From LB3-1 sp036401895 (GTDB lineage: Bacteria > Chloroflexota > Chloroflexia > Chloroflexales > Kallotenuaceae), in the NCBI GenBank assembly GCA_036401895.1, contig DASWTW010000007.1:9511-73510 (forward strand): a stretch of 64,000 nt of DNA, written 5' to 3'. Positions 35,082 through 43,288 of this stretch are shown one piece after another. Both the position numbers and the translations under genes were made by a program. The notes beneath the pieces are model-generated. The model saw only the letters and a program-made list of their open reading frames with translations, had not been told where the DNA came from and made no database searches. Within the stretch, counting starts at the first letter, position 1. Every line of letters starts with the position of its first letter.

Positions 35082-35945
35082 TTACACGGCGACAAAATTA
35101 TCCACAATGCCGATCAGCGCGATCGCCATAAAGATCACCAGCACGCCGAACCACTGCCGCTGCGTCAAGCGCTCGCGCAGGATCACAAAGCCGAGCAGCA
35201 CGGTGATCGGGCTGAAGAGCGAGCCGAGCACGGCCACCACGCCGGGCGCGTCGCTGCGAATGCCGAGGTTATACGCCGTGTTGGCGATCGTGTCGATCAG
35301 GCCAATCAGGAGCAGCCAGGGCCAGACCGAGCGCTCCGGCAGCGCGATCGACTGGCCGAGCGGACGGGCCAGCAGCGGCAGCAGCAGCAGCGCCATGATC
35401 CGGCTTTCCAGCACCGGAATCCAGGGACCCGTGCTCGGCACAACATATTTCAGGCCCCAGAACGTAACGCCAAACGCCACCGCCGCGCCGATCGCCTCGG
35501 GAATGCCGCGCACGCCCTCACGCCGATCCGCCGCCGTGCTTTCCGGCGTCGAGGCCAGAATCACGCCGACGACCGTCAGCACCAGGCCAACGATTTTACC
35601 GACTGACAGCACATCGCCCGTCAGCAGCGAGAGCGCCAGCGTGATCGCGGCAAACGCCGAGCAGATCGGCGAAACGATCGCCAGGCGGCCGATCGAGAGC
35701 GCGCGGTAGAGCAGCCCCGAGCCGACCAGATTCAGCGTGCCCAGCAGCGCGCCCAGCGCCAGCACGCCCGCCGTGAGCGGCATCGCCGCCGCATTCCACC
35801 AGACGATCGGCAGCAGCAATATGAAGCTGACCAGCTGCGCGTACAGCAGCGCCCGCCAGGTGCCCAGCCGCATACTGACACCGCGCGCCATAAAATCCGC
35901 CGTGCCCCAGCCAAACGCTGCCACAAAGCCCCACAAGATCCCCAT
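35082..35945 (-). CDS. EamA / DMT superfamily transporter
   Basis: 287 residues with ten predicted membrane helices arranged as two EamA units: first half with GFVAAFGWGTADFMARG and ISPICSAFAAITLALSLLTGDVLS, second half with VAVLGSLFSPITVLLGFVILRERLTQRQWFGVLVIFMAI. Exports metabolites or drugs by a drug/metabolite transporter mechanism. It lies 69 bp downstream of the attenuator-controlled ABC-F gene on the same strand with no hairpin between, so it may share that regulation. GAGGTG precedes the start. Confidence 0.9.
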   Translation of the reverse strand: MGILWGFVAAFGWGTADFMARGVSMRLGTWRALLYAQLVSFILLLPIVWWNAAAMPLTAGVLALGALLGTLNLVGSGLLYRALSIGRLAIVSPICSAFAAITLALSLLTGDVLSVGKIVGLVLTVVGVILASTPESTAADRREGVRGIPEAIGAAVAFGVTFWGLKYVVPSTGPWIPVLESRIMALLLLPLLARPLGQSIALPERSVWPWLLLIGLIDTIANTAYNLGIRSDAPGVVAVLGSLFSPITVLLGFVILRERLTQRQWFGVLVIFMAIALIGIVDNFVAV

Positions 35946-36014
35946 ACCACCTCATGCTAAGGCTCCAGCACGCTCGCCGGAGCCCGTATCTCCTCCAAGC
36001 CAATATCACCGCGC

Positions 36015-37697
36015 TCACGCCGGACGCTTGACCCGGCGCGGCTCCGGCTGCGCCAGCACGACGCTGGCCTTGCGCGCCTTCTGCTCAAGATAGGCGCTGT
36101 AGCCGCCCTCGTAGAGCGTTATGTCGCCGTCGACGATCTCCACTGTGCGATCGGCGATGCGATCCAGGAAATAGCGATCGTGCGAGATCGTGATTACCGT
36201 GCCTGTGTAATCGGCCAGCGCGCCTTCCAGCACCTCCGCCGACGCAATATCCAGATGATTGGTCGGCTCGTCCAGCACCAGACAGTTCGCGCCGCTGAGC
36301 ATCAGGCGTGCCAGCTGGAGCCGTGAGCGCTCGCCGCCGCTCAGGGAACGGACCGGCTGCTGCACCATCTGGTAGGGAAATAAGAACTTGCCCAGAAAGC
36401 CAACCGCTTGCTCCTCGTACATCGGCTTGACCGACCGGATCGTCTCGACCAGCGTCGCCTGCATATCGAGCGTCTCGTGTCCCTGTGCATAATACCCGAT
36501 TTCGATGCTCGGCCCGCGCCAGATTTCGCCGTCAGTCGGCGTGAGCTGCCCGGTCAGCAGCCGCCCCAGCACGGTCTTGCCCGAGCCGTTAGCGCCGACG
36601 ATGCCCACGCGCTCGCCACGCCAGAAGGTATGCTTCAGCCCGAGCAGAATCAGATCGTCGCCGAAAGCCATCGTCACATCGCGCAGCTCAAGCGCTTTTT
36701 GGCCGCCGCGCTGCGCCGTGTGAAAGTGCAGGCCCATGCGCTTACGCTCCAGCACCGGCCGATCGACTTTGTCCATGCGATCGATCTGGCGCTGTTTGTT
36801 GCGCGCCTGCTTGATATGCCGCTCATTGACCACGATGCTGGCCCACAGCTTGAAGCGCGCGATCGCCGCCTCCAGACGCGCGATCTCTTTCTGCTGCGCC
36901 ACATACAGCTCTTGCTGGCGCAGCAGTGCGATCTCTTTGGCCACCGCATACGCCGAGTAGTTGCCTTCCCAGACCTGAAGGCTGCGATTCTCAAGCTCCA
37001 CGATCGTCGTCACCGTTTCGTCGAGCAGGTAGCGATCGTGCGAGACAATCACGACGGCGCCGTCGAAGGTGCGGATCAGGCTTTCCAGCTGGGCTTTGTG
37101 TGCCAGGTCCAGATGCGTATCGGGCTCGTCCAGCAGCAGCAGATCCGGCTGTTGCAGCAGGCAGCCCGCCAGCGCGATCAGCTTGCGCTGGCCGCCGCTC
37201 AAGAAGCGCGTAGGCATCTCGAAGTCGTCGTCGGCGATGCCAACCGCGCGCAGATGCGCGACCGCCTCGTTGTGGATGCGCGGCCCGCCCAGCTCCTCGA
37301 AGCGCTCCAGCAGCGCGGCTTGCTTGTCGAGCACCCGCGTCAGCAGATCCGAGTCATACGCCACCTCAGGCGCTGCCAGCTCGGCCTCGACTGACGCCAG
37401 CGCGGCCTCTAGCGCCGCCAGATCCGCGCGGCTGGATAGCACCGTCGCCAGCACCCCGCTGTCGGTGCCCGCGACTTCCTGAGCCAGATACGCCACCCGC
37501 AGGCCGCGCCGCCGCACGATCGAGCCGCCGTCGACGGTCTCCAGCCCGGCCATCATGCGCAGCAGCGTCGACTTGCCGGTTCCGTTAGCGCCCACCAGCC
37601 CGATGCGGGCCTCCGCGTCGATGCTCCAGCTGAGCGGCTCCAAAATTGGCCGCCCGCCGAACGATTTGGTCAATCCCTGCAAACTGATGATCGTCAT
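36015..37697 (-). CDS. ABC-F ribosome-associated ATPase (antibiotic target protection type)
   Basis: 560 residues from the ATG at 37697 (AGGAG seven bases upstream). NBD1: GANGTGKST Walker A (~35-43), LSGGQRKLIALAGCLLQQPDLLLLDEPDTHLD (~170-202). Interdomain linker ~230-310 rich in basic residues (KARNKQRQIDRMDKVDRPVLERKR), which in this family reaches toward the peptidyl-transferase center. NBD2: GANGSGKTVLG (~358), LSGGERSRLQLARLML and LVLDEPTNHLD (~455). No membrane segments. Members protect ribosomes from lincosamides, streptogramins, pleuromutilins or macrolides, and many are induced by attenuation. A leader peptide and terminator are visible upstream. Exact subfamily not assigned. Confidence 0.9.
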   Translation of the reverse strand: MTIISLQGLTKSFGGRPILEPLSWSIDAEARIGLVGANGTGKSTLLRMMAGLETVDGGSIVRRRGLRVAYLAQEVAGTDSGVLATVLSSRADLAALEAALASVEAELAAPEVAYDSDLLTRVLDKQAALLERFEELGGPRIHNEAVAHLRAVGIADDDFEMPTRFLSGGQRKLIALAGCLLQQPDLLLLDEPDTHLDLAHKAQLESLIRTFDGAVVIVSHDRYLLDETVTTIVELENRSLQVWEGNYSAYAVAKEIALLRQQELYVAQQKEIARLEAAIARFKLWASIVVNERHIKQARNKQRQIDRMDKVDRPVLERKRMGLHFHTAQRGGQKALELRDVTMAFGDDLILLGLKHTFWRGERVGIVGANGSGKTVLGRLLTGQLTPTDGEIWRGPSIEIGYYAQGHETLDMQATLVETIRSVKPMYEEQAVGFLGKFLFPYQMVQQPVRSLSGGERSRLQLARLMLSGANCLVLDEPTNHLDIASAEVLEGALADYTGTVITISHDRYFLDRIADRTVEIVDGDITLYEGGYSAYLEQKARKASVVLAQPEPRRVKRPA

Positions 37698-37729
37698 AAC
37701 CTTGCTCCTGATGCAAACGAGAGGGCCAG

Positions 37730-37783
37730 CAGGTCCACGCCGCCGCATACGCTTGCGCAAGGCAACAAAAAGCTGTGGACCTG
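37730..37783 (-). promoter_or_regulatory. Antiterminator structure of the ABC-F leader
   Basis: In the transcript CAGGTCCAC (from 37783-37775) can pair perfectly with GTGGACCTG (37738-37730), nine base pairs. The first arm overlaps the 3' arm of the terminator at 37764-37798, so the two structures exclude each other. A palindrome CTTGCGCAAG lies in the intervening loop. Together they form a two-state attenuator. Confidence 0.72.
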
Positions 37784-37798
37784 TACCGGCCCACAGCT
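37764..37798 (-). terminator. Attenuator: intrinsic terminator in the ABC-F leader
   Basis: Transcript reads AGCTGTGGGCC, loop GGTACA, then GGTCCACAGCT followed by TTTTTGTT: an 11-bp stem with one G-U pair and a U-tract. It lies between the leader-peptide stop (37827) and the ABC-F start (37697), so it would stop transcription before the coding region by default. Confidence 0.82.
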
Positions 37799-37826
37799 GA
37801 ACGCTTCGTGTTTATCTGTTGAGGTC

Positions 37827-37925
37827 TTACACAGCACGTTTTTTGGGCACAGTACTCCTATGGTCCGCGTGCTGAGTGGAGCCACGATAACCACCGGTGC
37901 AATACTGAAACCCTGCTGGAAGCAT
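37827..37925 (-). CDS. Leader peptide of the ABC-F attenuator (32 aa)
   Basis: ATG at 37925 with GAGGA five bases upstream, 32 codons, TAA at 37827: it starts MLPAGFQYCTGGYRG and ends STVPKKRAV. The stop lies 28 bp before the terminator stem begins. Promoter elements are just upstream. The proximity of the stop codon to the hairpin matches ribosome-stalling attenuation, where an antibiotic-stalled ribosome favours the antiterminator. No conserved stalling motif (such as ermCL-type) is recognized. A longer overlapping frame (37894-37694, GTG start) ends with ATGA overlap to the ABC-F start and could add coupling. Confidence 0.62.
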   Translation of the reverse strand: MLPAGFQYCTGGYRGSTQHADHRSTVPKKRAV

Positions 37926-37953
37926 GTGTATCCTCAATCCTTGAATAATCCGT

Positions 37954-37982
37954 AGCATAACAGACGCTCTTGGACGCGTCAA
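37954..37982 (-). promoter_or_regulatory. Promoter of the ABC-F leader transcript
   Basis: On the minus strand TTGACG (37982-37977), 17-bp spacer, TATGCT (37959-37954), giving a predicted start near 37947 and a leader of about 250 nt. The elements sit immediately after the P450 stop codon (37997). Confidence 0.65.
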
Positions 37983-37996
37983 CACGGACTTAAGGC

Positions 37997-39376
37997 TTAG
38001 CCGCCCGCGCTCAGCGCTCGCTCGCGCCGCTCGACGATCATCTGCACGCCGTGTTTGGGCCGCAGCGTGATCAGCGGCTGAAGCGCGATCGGATGCTCCG
38101 GCACCAGACGCAGCCGCCAGCGCTGAGCGATCGTCGCCAGCACCAGGATGCTTTCGATCCAGGCGAAGCCCTCGCCGATGCAGCGCCGGGGACCGCCGCC
38201 AAACGGGAAGTAGGCGAACTTGGGAATCTCCGCTCGGCGCTCCGGCGTCCAGCGCTCGGGATCGAAGGTGAACGGATCGGCGAAGTAGCGCGGGTCGTGC
38301 TGGGTTACATACTGGCTGAAAAGCAGCAGCGTTCCCGCCGGCAGCCGGTAGTCTTCCAGCGTGTACTCGTCGAGCACCAGGCGGCCCAAGATCCACGCCG
38401 GCGGATACAGCCGCATCGACTCGGAGATCACCATCTCGGCGTAGGGCAGCTGCGGCACGTCGGCGGTAGTAGGCAGCCTGCCGCCCAGCACCGCATCAAG
38501 CTCGGCGTGCAGTTTGGCCTCGACCTCGGGATACTGCGAGAGCAGATACCAGGTCCAGCTCAGCGCGTTGGCCGTGGTCTCGTGTCCGGCCAGAAAGATC
38601 GTCAGCGCCTCGTCGCGCAGCTGAAGATCGGTCATGCTGCCGCCGTCGCCTTCGTGATCCTGAGCCAGCAGCAGCATCGACAGCAGATCGCCGCGATCCG
38701 CACCGCCGGTCAGCAGATCCGCGCGCCGCCGGTTGATCAAGCGGTAGATCGTAGCGTCGAGCCTGGCGCGGGCTTTGCGGAAGCGCCGGACGCTGGGCAG
38801 CGGCAGCCGCTCTAGCAGCTCGGCGAACGGCAGCGACACACTGCGAAACAGCCCCATCGCATCGCTCAGCGCCACGCCGATCTCGTCGGCCTCGCGATCC
38901 TCGACATCGGCGTCGAACAGCGTCTTGCTGACGATCGCCAGCGTGAGATGCATCATCTCCTGCGCAACGTCCAGCGTCGCGCCATCGCTCCAGCGCGCCT
39001 GCGACCGATCGGCATAGCGCGCCATCACCTCGCCGTACGCCGCTATGCGCTCACGGTGGAACGCGGGCTGCGCCAGGCGCCGCTGCCGCAGATGAAACTC
39101 GCCCTCGCTGGTGAGCAGGCCCTCGCCCAGCATCTGCTTGGCGCGCTCCAGACCACGTCCCTTTTTGAAATGCTTATGTCGAGTCACCAGCACATCTTTA
39201 ATGTAGTCGGGATTGTTCAGGAAAACAACATGCTGCGGCCCGAGCTTGAAGTGGCAAATGTCGCCGTAGTCGCGGCCAATCTCCATCAGAAACGCCAGCG
39301 GATCGCGGCGAAAGGCCGCCAGCAGCCCGACGATCGGCCTGCCCCTGGGGCCGGAAGGATAGTGTGCAGTCGGCAT
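37997..39376 (-). CDS. Cytochrome P450
   Basis: 459 residues, soluble, from the ATG at 39376 (AGGGAG six bases upstream). I-helix AGHETTANALSW (~246-257) with the oxygen-activating Thr, ExxR motif ESMRLYPPAW (~303), and heme loop FPFGGGPRRCIGEGFAWIE (~387-405) with the axial Cys. N-terminal PSGPRGRPIVGLLAAFRRDPLAFL is P450-like and lacks a membrane anchor. Sequence pattern resembles bacterial CYP102/CYP110-like class enzymes that use ferredoxin partners; none is adjacent. Substrate unknown; fatty acid or terpene are typical. Confidence 0.93.
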   Translation of the reverse strand: MPTAHYPSGPRGRPIVGLLAAFRRDPLAFLMEIGRDYGDICHFKLGPQHVVFLNNPDYIKDVLVTRHKHFKKGRGLERAKQMLGEGLLTSEGEFHLRQRRLAQPAFHRERIAAYGEVMARYADRSQARWSDGATLDVAQEMMHLTLAIVSKTLFDADVEDREADEIGVALSDAMGLFRSVSLPFAELLERLPLPSVRRFRKARARLDATIYRLINRRRADLLTGGADRGDLLSMLLLAQDHEGDGGSMTDLQLRDEALTIFLAGHETTANALSWTWYLLSQYPEVEAKLHAELDAVLGGRLPTTADVPQLPYAEMVISESMRLYPPAWILGRLVLDEYTLEDYRLPAGTLLLFSQYVTQHDPRYFADPFTFDPERWTPERRAEIPKFAYFPFGGGPRRCIGEGFAWIESILVLATIAQRWRLRLVPEHPIALQPLITLRPKHGVQMIVERRERALSAGG

Positions 39377-39445
39377 CGCAAGCTCCCTGAGTGACGAATC
39401 AATGCTCAATCATTGTACGCCCACCGCGCGATCTTTTAAAAACAA

Positions 39446-39475
39446 TCAGGACGTGATCCAATAATCACGCCCTGA
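39446..39475 (-). terminator. Terminator of the lipase gene
   Basis: TCAGG-A-CGTGAT and ATCACG-C-CCTGA form a stem with one mismatch and a small loop; on the minus strand it is followed by TTGTTTTTAA. It lies 27 bp after the lipase stop. Confidence 0.82.
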
Positions 39476-39501
39476 CACTTCGATCGCTTGATCCAGACAG
39501 C

Positions 39502-41148
39502 CTAATTCGCGCCGCTGGCCGCGCCCCTCACATCTTTGACCTCTTGCTCGTAGTGGTAGTGCGCGGCGACCGCCCGGCGCTCCTTGCCGTCGAGCACACC
39601 GAGGATGCGACGCAGCCCCTTATTGTAATCTCCGCCGCCGACCTGCTCGATTAGCTGCCGTCCGTCCTGCGATCGCGCGACCAGCAGATCCGAGAGCATC
39701 TCTTCCCAGCGCTCGGTCAGGCCGCCGAGACAATGATCGACCAGCGCTTTGAGATCGCTGATGGAGGCGTGCTTGTAGTAGTGCTGGTTGTAGATCGAGC
39801 GCAGCGCGTTGTAGTTGGAGCCGTCGAGCGCGTAGTAGATCTGGCTCGGCCCGGCCAGCTGAATCACCTGCGCGACATCGCCGTTGGCCACCGAAGCCTG
39901 AAGGATCGTGAGAATCGTCCGCTCATCCTCGCCGCCGGTGCGGCCCTGACACAGCCGGTAGACCATGAAGCTGCGCTTCTCGGCCGACAGGTCTTTGAAC
40001 GCGGCGTTGCCCTTGGTCGCCAGCTCGTGAATATCGGCGTTGGCCTCGCGGAATAGATCGATCGTGGCGCTGGACAGGCTCATCAGCCCGCGCAGCGGCA
40101 TCAGACCAATGCCAATGCCGGTACGTGCCGTCTCGGCCATCATTCCTTTGACCTTATGCGGGTAGCTCTCGTGGCGCTCGGTCGGCTTCTCGGCGGTGAC
40201 GCGGTTGTCCTTGCTCACCTTCATGTCGTCCCAGTCTTGATCCGTGTTGAGGCCGAGCGCCTCGTGATGCTTTTTGAACTCAGGCGCGCTGAGCAAGAAC
40301 GAGACATGCGCCCCGAGCACGCCTTTGTCAGCTGGATGATGCTTATATACCTCGCCGCTCAAATGGCCGACGCCCGCCAGATCGACCATGTCGCCCTTCG
40401 CGATATGATGCGTCACCGAGGGCCGCTTCTTGAGCTTGGCAAACTTTGCTGCCTGCCCGGCCGTCACGCCTGGAGACTGGAACGTTACCACGCGGTTGAT
40501 TTCGGAGGGAAAGGTCACGGCGGCATGCTGAGCCAGCGCACCGCCGAGGCTGTGCCCAACCGCGTCGACTTTGCCGCCCGCTGTTTTAATCATCTGCGCA
40601 ACATGGGCTTTGTTGGCCTGAAACTGCTCGTAGCCAACTGCGATCGGATCGGTGTCGGCTACGAGATCGCCAAGCTTGTCGTCGGTGCCACGGAAGGCCA
40701 GAATCGGCAGCCGCCCAGCCGCTTTGCCGGCAGCGCTGGGCTCCAGCAGCCCGACGAAGAAGCCGGTCGCCTGATCGTCGTAGGCGCCCAGCCACTCGCC
40801 CTCGTAGCCCCACTGCTGAAGCAGCCGCTTGGCGGAGTCGGGGATCACGGTTTTATAGGCCAGGCTATGCGCAATCAGCTCGTACTTAACATCTTCCTGC
40901 GAGATGCGCGAGGCGGCATCCTGCCCGTTTTGCTGCTCGGGCTGCTGGCCTTTAAGCGCCTGTTGCGTCGTCTGGTTGCCGACGGTGCGCTGGAGCTGCA
41001 ACACCTCGGCCGCGCTAAGATTCGCGGAGTCGGGCAAGCGCTTATGTACGGCGGAGTCAGTCTGCCGTGTATAGGATCGTTGTATGGAAGAGCGTTTCGG
41101 TGCTGTTCCCTGCGGGCTGCGCCTGGAACGGGATGCCGACGAATGCAT
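39502..41148 (-). CDS. Class-3 lipase-like protein with eCIS-cargo-type N-terminus
   Basis: About 548 residues from the ATG at 41148 (GGGGA five bases upstream; 41160 adds four codons). N-terminal ~1-75 is polar, Arg-rich and contains LSAAEVLQLQRTVGNQ (~47-62), the LQRTVGN motif frequent in proteins encoded near or loaded into extracellular contractile injection systems. Middle: alpha/beta hydrolase of lipase-3 type, AFRGTDDKLGDLV (~150) and VDAVGHSLGGALAQHAA (~193-209) with nucleophile Ser, then an acidic DMVDLAG. C-terminal ~370-540 has helical repeats (DERTILTILQASVANGDVAQ). No eCIS genes are in the window. A phospholipase effector is an inference. Confidence 0.72.
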   Translation of the reverse strand: MHSSASRSRRSPQGTAPKRSSIQRSYTRQTDSAVHKRLPDSANLSAAEVLQLQRTVGNQTTQQALKGQQPEQQNGQDAASRISQEDVKYELIAHSLAYKTVIPDSAKRLLQQWGYEGEWLGAYDDQATGFFVGLLEPSAAGKAAGRLPILAFRGTDDKLGDLVADTDPIAVGYEQFQANKAHVAQMIKTAGGKVDAVGHSLGGALAQHAAVTFPSEINRVVTFQSPGVTAGQAAKFAKLKKRPSVTHHIAKGDMVDLAGVGHLSGEVYKHHPADKGVLGAHVSFLLSAPEFKKHHEALGLNTDQDWDDMKVSKDNRVTAEKPTERHESYPHKVKGMMAETARTGIGIGLMPLRGLMSLSSATIDLFREANADIHELATKGNAAFKDLSAEKRSFMVYRLCQGRTGGEDERTILTILQASVANGDVAQVIQLAGPSQIYYALDGSNYNALRSIYNQHYYKHASISDLKALVDHCLGGLTERWEEMLSDLLVARSQDGRQLIEQVGGGDYNKGLRRILGVLDGKERRAVAAHYHYEQEVKDVRGAASGAN

Positions 41149-41337
41149 ATGTTTCCCCATTACTAGAACGAAAGCAGCATCTCTGGGGAGAAGGTCTTGC
41201 CATTATAGCACACCGCCGCGCCGCGCCAATACCCCGAAACAACACTTTTTTAACCCAAAGATCCTAAAAACCGATTAGTCCGTGTTCCTGAAACTGGCGT
41301 TGGGTAGAGAATATTCGATTATCGGTACAGCCAACAG

Positions 41338-42531
41338 CTACGCGATCTTTTCGTTCCAGCTGAGTCGGTACGAATAGACCGGGGCCAGCTGCGAGGTGCT
41401 GCCTTTGAGGAAGACCGGCAGCAGCAGATCGCGGAACCAGCCCGCCAGCGGAGACGGCGTCTTGCGGCTGCCCATGCGACGCGCCTGCTTGATCAGCGTT
41501 TCCACGCGCTCTTTACGCCGCTGCTGAAACGCGGCAAAAGCCTGCTCGGTGCCGGGAATATCGCGGAGACACTGCGCCAGCACGATTGCGTCTTCCAGCG
41601 CCAGCGACGCGCCCTGACCGATGTGCGGCGACGTTGCGTGTGCGGCATCGCCGATCAGGCAGATCGGGCCGCGATGCCAGGTCGGCAGAAACGGGATGTC
41701 ATAGACCGGCCATTTGCCGAGGCTGCCGCGCGTGGAGCGGATAATTTCGGCGACCGGCGCGGGATCGTCTTTGTGCAGCGCCAGCAGCCGATCCTTCCAC
41801 TCGTCATCACGAATCGAGCGCAGCTCGTCGCGGGTCGGCTCCTTGGCCTGGGCGACATTGCTGAACCAGTAGACTTCGCCGTCCGCGCTGGCGATGTAGC
41901 CGAAGAACGCCCGCCGGCCAAAGATCATGTGCTGCGTGCCGGGAGCTACCGCCGAGCAGTGCCCGAAACCACCGCAGTCGATCAGTCCGGTGTATGCAGG
42001 CTGCGGAGCGCTCGGCAGCAGAATCTGTCGTGTCCGCGAGTGCAGGCCGTCGCAGCCGATCAGGAGATCGCCGTGAACGATGGAGCCGTCCTCGAAGTGT
42101 GCAATCACGCCCGACGCATCCGTGAGCGTGACGTCGACGAGCCGCTTACCGAAGTGCAGGCGCACATCCTCGGTCTGCGCGGCCTCGCGCAGCGCCTTGT
42201 GCAGCAGGCCGCGCTTCAACATCAGATTCGACGCGCCGTAGCGTTGCTCTTCCGCCGTGCTATCCAGCTTGCCAACCTGCTTACCCCGTCCATTGAAAAA
42301 CAGGATCGCCTCAGACGGAAAGCCGTCCGCCGCCAACCGCTCGGCGAGGCCCAGCGTTTTGAGCGCGTTCACGCCGTTGGGCGCCAGGTTGAGAAACGCG
42401 CCGCTGTGATCCATCGACTCGCTACGCGCCTCATAGACCTCGGCGTCGATGCCCGCCCGCTTGAGCGCGATCGCAGCTACGGGTCCGGCGATGCCGCCGC
42501 CGATGATCAAAGCTTTTTTCGTTCTGCTCAT
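41338..42531 (-). CDS. FAD-dependent monooxygenase (UbiH/TetX-like)
   Basis: 397 residues. N-terminal dinucleotide fold IIGGGIAGPVAAIALKRAG (~9-27), GCDGLHSRTR (~163-172) and the second FAD motif CLIGDAAHATSPHIGQGASLALEDA (~293-317), all typical of class A flavoprotein hydroxylases. Uses NAD(P)H and O2 to hydroxylate an aromatic or polycyclic compound; TetX-like and PHBH-like proteins share this form. Divergent from a MarR regulator with palindromic operators, so the substrate or a related phenolic is probably the inducer. GGGAG lies eight bases before the start. Confidence 0.92.
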   Translation of the reverse strand: MSRTKKALIIGGGIAGPVAAIALKRAGIDAEVYEARSESMDHSGAFLNLAPNGVNALKTLGLAERLAADGFPSEAILFFNGRGKQVGKLDSTAEEQRYGASNLMLKRGLLHKALREAAQTEDVRLHFGKRLVDVTLTDASGVIAHFEDGSIVHGDLLIGCDGLHSRTRQILLPSAPQPAYTGLIDCGGFGHCSAVAPGTQHMIFGRRAFFGYIASADGEVYWFSNVAQAKEPTRDELRSIRDDEWKDRLLALHKDDPAPVAEIIRSTRGSLGKWPVYDIPFLPTWHRGPICLIGDAAHATSPHIGQGASLALEDAIVLAQCLRDIPGTEQAFAAFQQRRKERVETLIKQARRMGSRKTPSPLAGWFRDLLLPVFLKGSTSQLAPVYSYRLSWNEKIA

Positions 42532-42620
42532 GATTGGTGCTCCCTATGAGTTGTTCGATCACGTCGATCCGGCTGGTTTACGATTCGATCGTCGGCCTTG
42601 CCAGTTTATCGGTTCGGGAT

Positions 42621-42639
42621 TATCATCTTAGTTATGATA
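42621..42639. promoter_or_regulatory. Second palindrome between monooxygenase and MarR genes
   Basis: TATCAT-N7-ATGATA imperfect palindrome in the shared AT-rich intergenic DNA, likely a second MarR binding site for the monooxygenase promoter. Confidence 0.55.
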
Positions 42640-42653
42640 TTACTCCTTTATTA

Positions 42654-42676
42654 ATTATCTTATTTTCTAAGATAAT
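42654..42676. promoter_or_regulatory. Perfect palindromic operator for the MarR regulator
   Basis: ATTATCTTA, spacer TTTTC, TAAGATAAT: a perfect 9+9 inverted repeat that ends five bases before the -10-like TATAAG (42682-42687). Size and AT content match MarR-family operators. Confidence 0.78.
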
Positions 42677-42692
42677 CAGAGTATAAGATACC

Positions 42693-43199
42693 ATGTCTGA
42701 GAAGTCAACCCCTCAATCTGAAGAAGATTCGTCGATCGCAGCGATGGTGGAGCTGATCGGCTCGCGGCTCAGCACCGCAACGGTATTGTTTCACTCGGCG
42801 GTCGCGGATCGGCTGGGCGTGAGCGCAACCGACGTTAAGTGCTACACGATTCTACGCCAAACCGGCCCAATCGCGGCGGGCGAGCTAGCCGAGCGCGTAG
42901 CACTGACCACGGGTGCGATCACCGGCGTGATCGACCGGCTCGAAAAAGCACAGCTGGTTCGCCGCGCTCCCGATCCACGCGACCGGCGGCGCGTTGTGCT
43001 GGAGCTGCTGAACAATCCCGATCGCGAGCAGGCAATTCTGGCGCTCTACCAGCCGATGGGCCAGGCGATGATCGAGCTAGCCAGCGGCTACAGCGCGGCC
43101 GAGCGCGCACTGCTCCTTGATTTCATCACCAGAGCGACGGAAATTCTGGAGACCGAGACGCTGCGACTGCGCCAGGGAGCGGCCGGCAGCAAGCTCTAG
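42693..43199 (+). CDS. MarR-family transcriptional regulator
   Basis: 168 residues, winged helix ~45-130: RLGVSATDVKCYTILRQTGPIAAGELAERVALTTGAITGVIDRLEKAQLVRRAPDPRDRRRVVLEL contains the recognition helix and the D-x-R-D-R-R wing typical of MarR. Predicted to repress the divergent FAD monooxygenase and itself until a ligand binds. No ribosome-binding site precedes the ATG; TATAAG at 42682-42687 is five bases from it, so the transcript may be leaderless. Confidence 0.92.
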   Translation: MSEKSTPQSEEDSSIAAMVELIGSRLSTATVLFHSAVADRLGVSATDVKCYTILRQTGPIAAGELAERVALTTGAITGVIDRLEKAQLVRRAPDPRDRRRVVLELLNNPDREQAILALYQPMGQAMIELASGYSAAERALLLDFITRATEILETETLRLRQGAAGSKL

Positions 43200-43288
43200 C
43201 GCGGCTGGAGCGGGGTCGAGTCGTCGCGCCGTGGCACGTAATCTGCAATTACAAATACGAACATTTGGTCGAATCAAAGGAGTGAGAG

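Noticed and set aside
37694..37894. 66-codon frame ending with ATGA overlap at the ABC-F start
   Set aside because: GTG start without clear RBS; the 32-codon leader with RBS is preferred. Kept as a possible coupling frame only in the leader-peptide note.
40156..41166. 336-codon plus-strand frame opposite the lipase
   Set aside because: Antisense shadow of the lipase; no family motif.
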